Origin: Streptomyces silvae
GTDB taxonomy: Bacteria; Actinomycetota; Actinomycetes; Streptomycetales; Streptomycetaceae
NCBI RefSeq assembly: GCF_016745505.1
Contig: NZ_JAERUC010000111.1
Span: 43,466 to 107,465, forward strand
DNA: 64,000 nucleotides
Direction: 5' to 3'
Shown here: in pieces, positions 59,331-64,000 of the stretch
Position numbering within the stretch: position 1 is the stretch's first letter
Layout: each line of letters opens with the position of its first letter
The notes under the pieces: model-generated
What the model saw: only the letters and a program-made list of their open reading frames with translations
Databases searched by the model: none
Told to the model about the DNA's origin: nothing
Position numbers and translations under genes: made by a program

Positions 59331-59409
59331 GCGGTCTCACCTGATCCGGCGTCCCGCACACGCGTGGCACCACGCGTGTGTGCGGGGCCGGTGGATCAGG
59401 TGAGACCGC
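59331..59409. repeat. nested inverted repeat at the 3' end of birA
   Basis: Outer 17-bp arms GCGGTCTCACCTGATCC (59331-59347) and GGATCAGGTGAGACCGC (59393-59409); the right arm contains the last birA codons and its stop. Inside, CCCGCA..CACGCGTG and CACGCGTG..TGCGGG pair again. It can act as the birA terminator, and it is much larger than other terminators in the window. Confidence 0.85.
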
Positions 59410-60265
59410 CCTCCTCCCCGCGCAGGTGGACGATGTCCCCGGCCGACACCGGCTCCTGGAGGCCGTCGCCCGTGGCCAGCACGAGCCGTCCGTCGCCGTC
59501 GATCGCGACGGCCTCGCCGACGAGGGTGCGGTCGCCCGGCAGCTCGGCCCGCACCGTCCGGTCGAGCGTGGCGCAGCCCGCCGCGTAGGCGGCCTGGAGG
59601 CCGCTCTCGGCGGCGTCGCCGTTCGCGTCGCGCCACTGCACGTACCACTGTTCCAGTGAACGCAGGACGGCCCGGAGCAAGGTCTCGCGGTCGGTGGAGA
59701 CGGCTCCGGCGAGCGCCAGCGAACCGGCGTGCGGGGCGGGCAGCTCGGCCGCGCGCAGCGACACGTTGAGGCCGATGCCGACCACGACCCCGTCGCCGGC
59801 GCGCTCGGCGAGGATGCCGCCGGTCTTGCGCTCGGTGCCGCCGATGGTCACCAGGAGGTCGTTGGGCCATTTCAGTGCCATGTCCACGCCCGCCGACTGC
59901 GCGAGGCCCGTGGCGGCGGCGACACCGGCCAGCAGCGGCAGCCATCCCCACCGCTCGGCGGGTACGTCGCCGGGGGTGAGGTAGACCGAGAGGAAGAGGC
60001 CCGAGCGGGGCGGGGCCGTCCAGCTCCGGTCGAGCCGCCCACGGCCCGCGGTCTGCTCCTCCGCGACCAGCACCGCGCCTTCGGCCAGGCCGCCGCCGGA
60101 GGCCCGTGCCGCGAGGTCGGTGTTGGTGGAGCCGGTCGCCTCGACGATGTCGAGCGAGGTCCACAGGCCCTCGGGCTTCAGGAGCCCGCGGCGCAGCGCG
60201 GTGGCGTTCAGGGGCGGCCTGTCGAGGTCCGACCAGCGGTTGTGCGGCGCATCCGGAGGTGTCAT
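59396..60265 (-). CDS. birA: biotin--[acetyl-CoA carboxylase] ligase, monofunctional
   Basis: 289 residues. Biotin/lipoate ligase domain: VEATGSTNTDLAAR, the biotinyl-AMP loop QTAGRGRLDRSW, and LKWPNDLLV with ERKTGGIL; C-terminal SH3-like cap. No N-terminal HTH, so not a repressor of the E. coli type. A TAATGT -10 at 60273-60278, 7 nt before the ATG with no ribosome-binding site, suggests a leaderless mRNA. Divergent from pccB; it would biotinylate the BCCP domain of the alpha subunit encoded at the window's right end. Confidence 0.93.
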   Translation of the reverse strand: MTPPDAPHNRWSDLDRPPLNATALRRGLLKPEGLWTSLDIVEATGSTNTDLAARASGGGLAEGAVLVAEEQTAGRGRLDRSWTAPPRSGLFLSVYLTPGDVPAERWGWLPLLAGVAAATGLAQSAGVDMALKWPNDLLVTIGGTERKTGGILAERAGDGVVVGIGLNVSLRAAELPAPHAGSLALAGAVSTDRETLLRAVLRSLEQWYVQWRDANGDAAESGLQAAYAAGCATLDRTVRAELPGDRTLVGEAVAIDGDGRLVLATGDGLQEPVSAGDIVHLRGEEGGLT

Positions 60266-60433
60266 GCAACCCACATTAGGTGTGGCCAACGACGCACTGC
60301 CGAACCGTATCCGCGCCGATACGCTACGGGTCAGTAGCAACCACCCGCCGACGAGCAGACAGCCGTCGAGCACGGTACTGGATGCACCAGATGTACCAGC
60401 CGTCCCCGTGACCAGGCAGGGAGCCGCCACCCG

Positions 60434-62023
<1,590 letters not shown>

Positions 62024-62038
62024 CCACCGGGAGGCACC

Positions 62039-62245
62039 ATGATCAAGGTCGTACGGGGCAACCCGACGCCGGAGGAGCTCGCCGCGGCCCTCGCCGTGGT
62101 CCGGGCGCGAGCGGCGGCGGTGACCGCCGAGCCGTCCGGGGCACCGCTGCCGCCCGAGCAGTGGTCGGACCCGGGGCGGATCGCCCGCCGGGGCGCGCTC
62201 CGGCCGGGGCCCCGCTCCTGGGCGCGGACGTACTGGCCCTCCTGA
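62039..62245 (+). CDS. pccE: acyl-CoA carboxylase epsilon subunit
   Basis: 68 residues with CCGGGAGG ribosome-binding site. Family pattern: IKVVRGNPTPEELAAALAVV at the N-terminus and a C-terminal W-x-x-P/R-rich tail ending SWARTYWPS. Epsilon subunits stabilise and activate the alpha6beta6 complex in actinomycetes. Immediately follows pccB. Confidence 0.88.
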   Translation: MIKVVRGNPTPEELAAALAVVRARAAAVTAEPSGAPLPPEQWSDPGRIARRGALRPGPRSWARTYWPS

Positions 62246-62264
62246 GAGCGGGCCGGGCGGCGCT

Positions 62265-62280
62265 TGAGTACGCGTACTCA
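62265..62280. promoter_or_regulatory. 16-bp perfect palindrome between pccE and a small membrane gene
   Basis: TGAGTACGCGTACTCA, 19 bp after the pccE stop and 35 bp before the next start codon. It is too short and GC-balanced to be a terminator and looks like an operator or a stress-type promoter element. The binding factor is unknown. Confidence 0.5.
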
Positions 62281-62315
62281 GGCGCCGCTGTCGTCTCCGG
62301 AGCACCATCGGAACC

Positions 62316-62444
62316 ATGCTGTGGTCCGACCCCGAGAACAAGCCGCCCAAGGAACTGCGCGACGCCCAGGACATGATGCGTCGCGCGGGGCTGCTGCTCG
62401 CGCTGGCCATGGTCGTCGCGATGTTCGTCCTGGGCACCCGCTGA
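62316..62444 (+). CDS. 42-residue single-helix membrane protein
   Basis: A short frame from ATG 62316 to TGA 62442-62444. The product is MLWSDPENKPPKELRDAQDM.. followed by a membrane helix (GLLLALAMVVAMFVLGTR). The amphipathic N-terminus with a C-terminal anchor is typical of small regulatory membrane proteins. The ribosome-binding site is weak (CGGAACC). It sits in the pccB-pccE-maf unit downstream of a perfect palindrome that may control it. Unknown function. Confidence 0.62.
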   Translation: MLWSDPENKPPKELRDAQDMMRRAGLLLALAMVVAMFVLGTR

Positions 62445-62475
62445 GGGGCCTTCGGGCCCGCCTACGATGGCGGGT

Positions 62476-63078
62476 ATGACTGATCAGCGCCGCCTCGTGC
62501 TCGCCTCCGCCTCCCCCGCCCGTCTCGGCCTCCTGCGGCAGGCGGGCTTCGCCCCCGAGGTGATCGTCAGCGGTGTCGACGAGGACGCGCTGACCGCTCC
62601 GACCCCGGGTGAGCTGGCGCTCGTCCTGGCCGAGGCGAAGGCGGCCGCGGTGGCGGCCCGCCCGGAGGCCTCGGGCGCGCTCGTCATCGGCTGCGACTCG
62701 GTGCTGGAGCTGGACGGCGAGGCGCTCGGCAAGCCCGCCGACAGCGAGGAGGCCACCGCCCGCTGGAAGTCCATGCGCGGCCGGTCGGGCATCCTGCAGA
62801 CGGGCCACAGCGTCATCGACACGGCCACCGGCCGTACGGCGTCGGCGACCGCGTCCACCGTCGTCAGGTTCGGCGAGCCGACGGACGCCGAGGTGGCGGC
62901 CTACGTCGCCTCGGGTGAGCCTCTCCATGTCGCGGGGGCGTTCACCCTGGACGGCCGCTCGGCGCCGTTCGTCGAGTCGATCGAGGGCAGCCACGGCAAC
63001 GTCATCGGACTCTCACTGCCGCTGCTGCGCCGGCTGCTCGGCGAACTGGGCGTCTCCGTCACCGACTTGTGGGTCTGA
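62476..63078 (+). CDS. maf: Maf-like nucleotide pyrophosphatase
   Basis: 200 residues from ATG 62476. Maf motifs: LVLASASPARLGLLRQAG, VSGVDEDAL, GCDSVLELDGEALGKP and the C-terminal GSHGNVIGLSLPLL. Family members hydrolyse non-canonical or modified nucleoside triphosphates (house-cleaning) and affect septation when overproduced. TACGAT at 62463-62468 puts the transcription start at the ATG, so a leaderless mRNA is likely, independent of the upstream operon. Confidence 0.92.
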   Translation: MTDQRRLVLASASPARLGLLRQAGFAPEVIVSGVDEDALTAPTPGELALVLAEAKAAAVAARPEASGALVIGCDSVLELDGEALGKPADSEEATARWKSMRGRSGILQTGHSVIDTATGRTASATASTVVRFGEPTDAEVAAYVASGEPLHVAGAFTLDGRSAPFVESIEGSHGNVIGLSLPLLRRLLGELGVSVTDLWV

Positions 63079-63100
63079 GCGAGCAGACCGTCAGCGGGCC

Positions 63101-63550
63101 TCAGACCGGTTCCGGGGCCGCTCCTGGGCCGGTCTTCGCCTCTTCCGGCTCACGCCGGTCGAACGCCACCAGGGTCAGCACGATCAACGCCAGGACGACC
63201 ATCAGGAACGCGAAGGCCGCCCAGCCGATCAGCCCCACCGCCAGCGCGCCCAGCACCCCGTGGACGACCGCGCAGGCGATCAGGGCGATCCTGCCGAGGC
63301 GGCCGGGCGCCCGGTCGCGTATCCCGGCCAGCAGCGGTATGAGCCCGCAGAGCACCAGCAGGGCCCCGGAGACACCGCCCATCACCCATGTGCCGGTGAC
63401 CATGGCGTCCGGATCCATCCCGGCCAGGGACATGCTCTGGTTGTCGGCGACCGTCGCGAGGACGCCGTTGACGAGCACGATGCCCACGGCCTCCACGAAC
63501 AGAACGATCGCGGTCACGACGGCCACTGGTCTGCGCACCACGGCACCCAC
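63101..63550 (-). CDS. four-helix membrane protein, hypothetical
   Basis: 149 residues from GTG 63550 (CAAGGGGTG upstream). Four hydrophobic helices (AVVTAIVLFVEAVGIVLV; GVSGALLVLCGLIPLLAG; IALIACAVVHGVLGALAVGL; FAFLMVVLALIVLTLVAF) and a short charged tail (DRREPEEAKTG). Conserved near accA2 in Streptomyces as far as I recall; function unknown. Converges on maf with 22 bp between. Confidence 0.75.
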   Translation of the reverse strand: MGAVVRRPVAVVTAIVLFVEAVGIVLVNGVLATVADNQSMSLAGMDPDAMVTGTWVMGGVSGALLVLCGLIPLLAGIRDRAPGRLGRIALIACAVVHGVLGALAVGLIGWAAFAFLMVVLALIVLTLVAFDRREPEEAKTGPGAAPEPV

Positions 63551-63951
63551 CCCTTGTTACCTGTAGTACGTCCGGTACAGCGCGGACCCTACGTGGAGGT
63601 CCCCCCTGCTCTTCAAGAGCTTGGGGGAGGGTAATGGCAGGGACAAGAGGTCGTGCACACTTCGCACGCCCGTACCGCCGCTTCGGCACGGCGGCAAAGA
63701 TTCCCTCGTCCGTTCGTAGGGAGTCCACAAAGAAACGCCGCGCGGCGTTGAACGTCCGGACAGAGACTTGGGCCACACTTCGTGGCTACTGTGCGGTTGA
63801 GGATCGCGGCGTACCGTGGTGCGACAAGGGATTTCGCGACCCGAGCAAGCCTCGGATCACACTCCGTGTGGGCAAGTTCACTATTGGGGACGGGTCGTAC
63901 GGCCGTGTCGGTAGTCCCTAAACTCAGCTTGTTCTCAAGGAGGGAGTCATC
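63551..63951. other. intergenic region upstream of the alpha-carboxylase gene, with repeat
   Basis: About 400 bases without a convincing gene. At 63602-63627 there is a hairpin with CCCCC and GGGGG ends and inner GCTCTT / AAGAGC. It is related to the repeat inside the STAND NTPase at 29993-30033. The section 63700-63930 is less GC-rich and ends in TAAACT and a strong AAGGAGGGAG ribosome-binding site for the next gene, so it holds that gene's promoter. Confidence 0.6.
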
Positions 63952-64000
63952 GTGCGCAAGGTGCTCATCGCCAACCGTGGTGAAATCGCTGTTCGTGTTG
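63952..64000 (+). CDS. acetyl/propionyl-CoA carboxylase alpha subunit (biotin carboxylase), 5' end only
   Basis: GTG 63952 after AAGGAGGGAG; only 16 residues are inside the window, reading (M)RKVLIANRGEIAVRV, the near-invariant N-terminus of biotin carboxylases. Given pccB, pccE and birA nearby it is most likely the AccA-type alpha subunit (BC plus BCCP) shared by actinomycete acyl-CoA carboxylases. Pyruvate carboxylase begins similarly and cannot be excluded from this fragment alone. Confidence 0.8.
   Translation, partial: MRKVLIANRGEIAVRV

Noticed and set aside
63525..63550. ACTGGTCTGCGCACCA as a second DasR site
   Set aside because: The central TAGA/TGGA of the dre palindrome is missing and the arms are not symmetric; it lies inside the coding start of a membrane protein.

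Overview
The window is GC-rich with strong third-position G/C bias, GTG/TTG starts and many leaderless-looking promoters. It carries mycothiol metabolism (mca), a DasR-type chitinase operator, an actinobacterial propionyl-CoA carboxylase with an epsilon subunit, and LAxTG sorting signals. All of this points to a Streptomyces chromosome core region. From memory, the gene order largely follows the S. coelicolor chiA (SCO5003) to accA2 (SCO4921) interval; this could not be checked here. No rRNA, tRNA or CRISPR array was seen.

Layout. 1-2.3 kb: the end of a Flp/Tad pilus-like locus (CpaE-like, CpaB-like and a zinc-ribbon protein). 2.7-4.5 kb: a secreted GH18 chitinase with a DasR-like operator in its promoter. 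4.6-5.9 kb: an atypical Nramp transporter. 6.1-13.0 kb: two divergent operons around an IclR regulator (GntP permease, RidA, IclR, sugar-acid kinase; PLP D-amino-acid dehydratase, N-acyl-D-amino acid deacylase). 13.3-15.6 kb: a regulator, a small secreted protein and a trypsin-like protease. 15.7-17.5 kb: a TnpB-type insertion directly abutting an arylamine N-acetyltransferase. 18.5-25.3 kb: aminotransferase, PEP carboxykinase, hemolysin III-like protein and a DUF255 protein. 25.5-32.0 kb: a sortase-type metalloprotease, then an ECF sigma factor fused to a membrane anchor and lectin domain, divergent from a STAND NTPase with TPRs. 32-35.3 kb: a CPBP protease pair divergent from a two-component system. 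35.3-44.6 kb: mca, greA, a DrrAB-like ABC exporter, threonine dehydratase, MarR, cystathionine gamma-synthase and hypotheticals. 44.7-51.8 kb: msrA, a clpP pair with a PopR-like regulator and two matching operators, gdhA, and a MacB-like exporter. 51.9-59.2 kb: L,D-transpeptidase, sortase-substrate-like protein, hutH, GGDEF protein, enoyl-CoA hydratase and adenylate cyclase. 59.4-64 kb: birA, pccB, pccE, maf and the start of the biotin-carboxylase alpha subunit.

How the genes work together. The 6-13 kb cluster reads as a complete route for an N-acylated amino sugar acid. GntP would import it, the deacylase would free the amine, and the PLP enzyme would eliminate ammonia, with RidA clearing reactive enamine/imine. 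The kinase would then phosphorylate the 2-keto-3-deoxy sugar acid. N-acetylglucosaminate, the product of oxidative chitin cleavage, fits every step, and a chitinase sits next door. The clpP pair has an activator ending in Ala-Ala with a PopR-type palindrome upstream of both clpP and the regulator; the second ClpP lacks the catalytic histidine. The right end joins biotin ligase with the biotin-dependent carboxylase subunits it would serve.

Limits: all functions are read from sequence motifs and family knowledge. Operator, promoter and terminator calls are by eye, and start codons were chosen from ribosome-binding sites.
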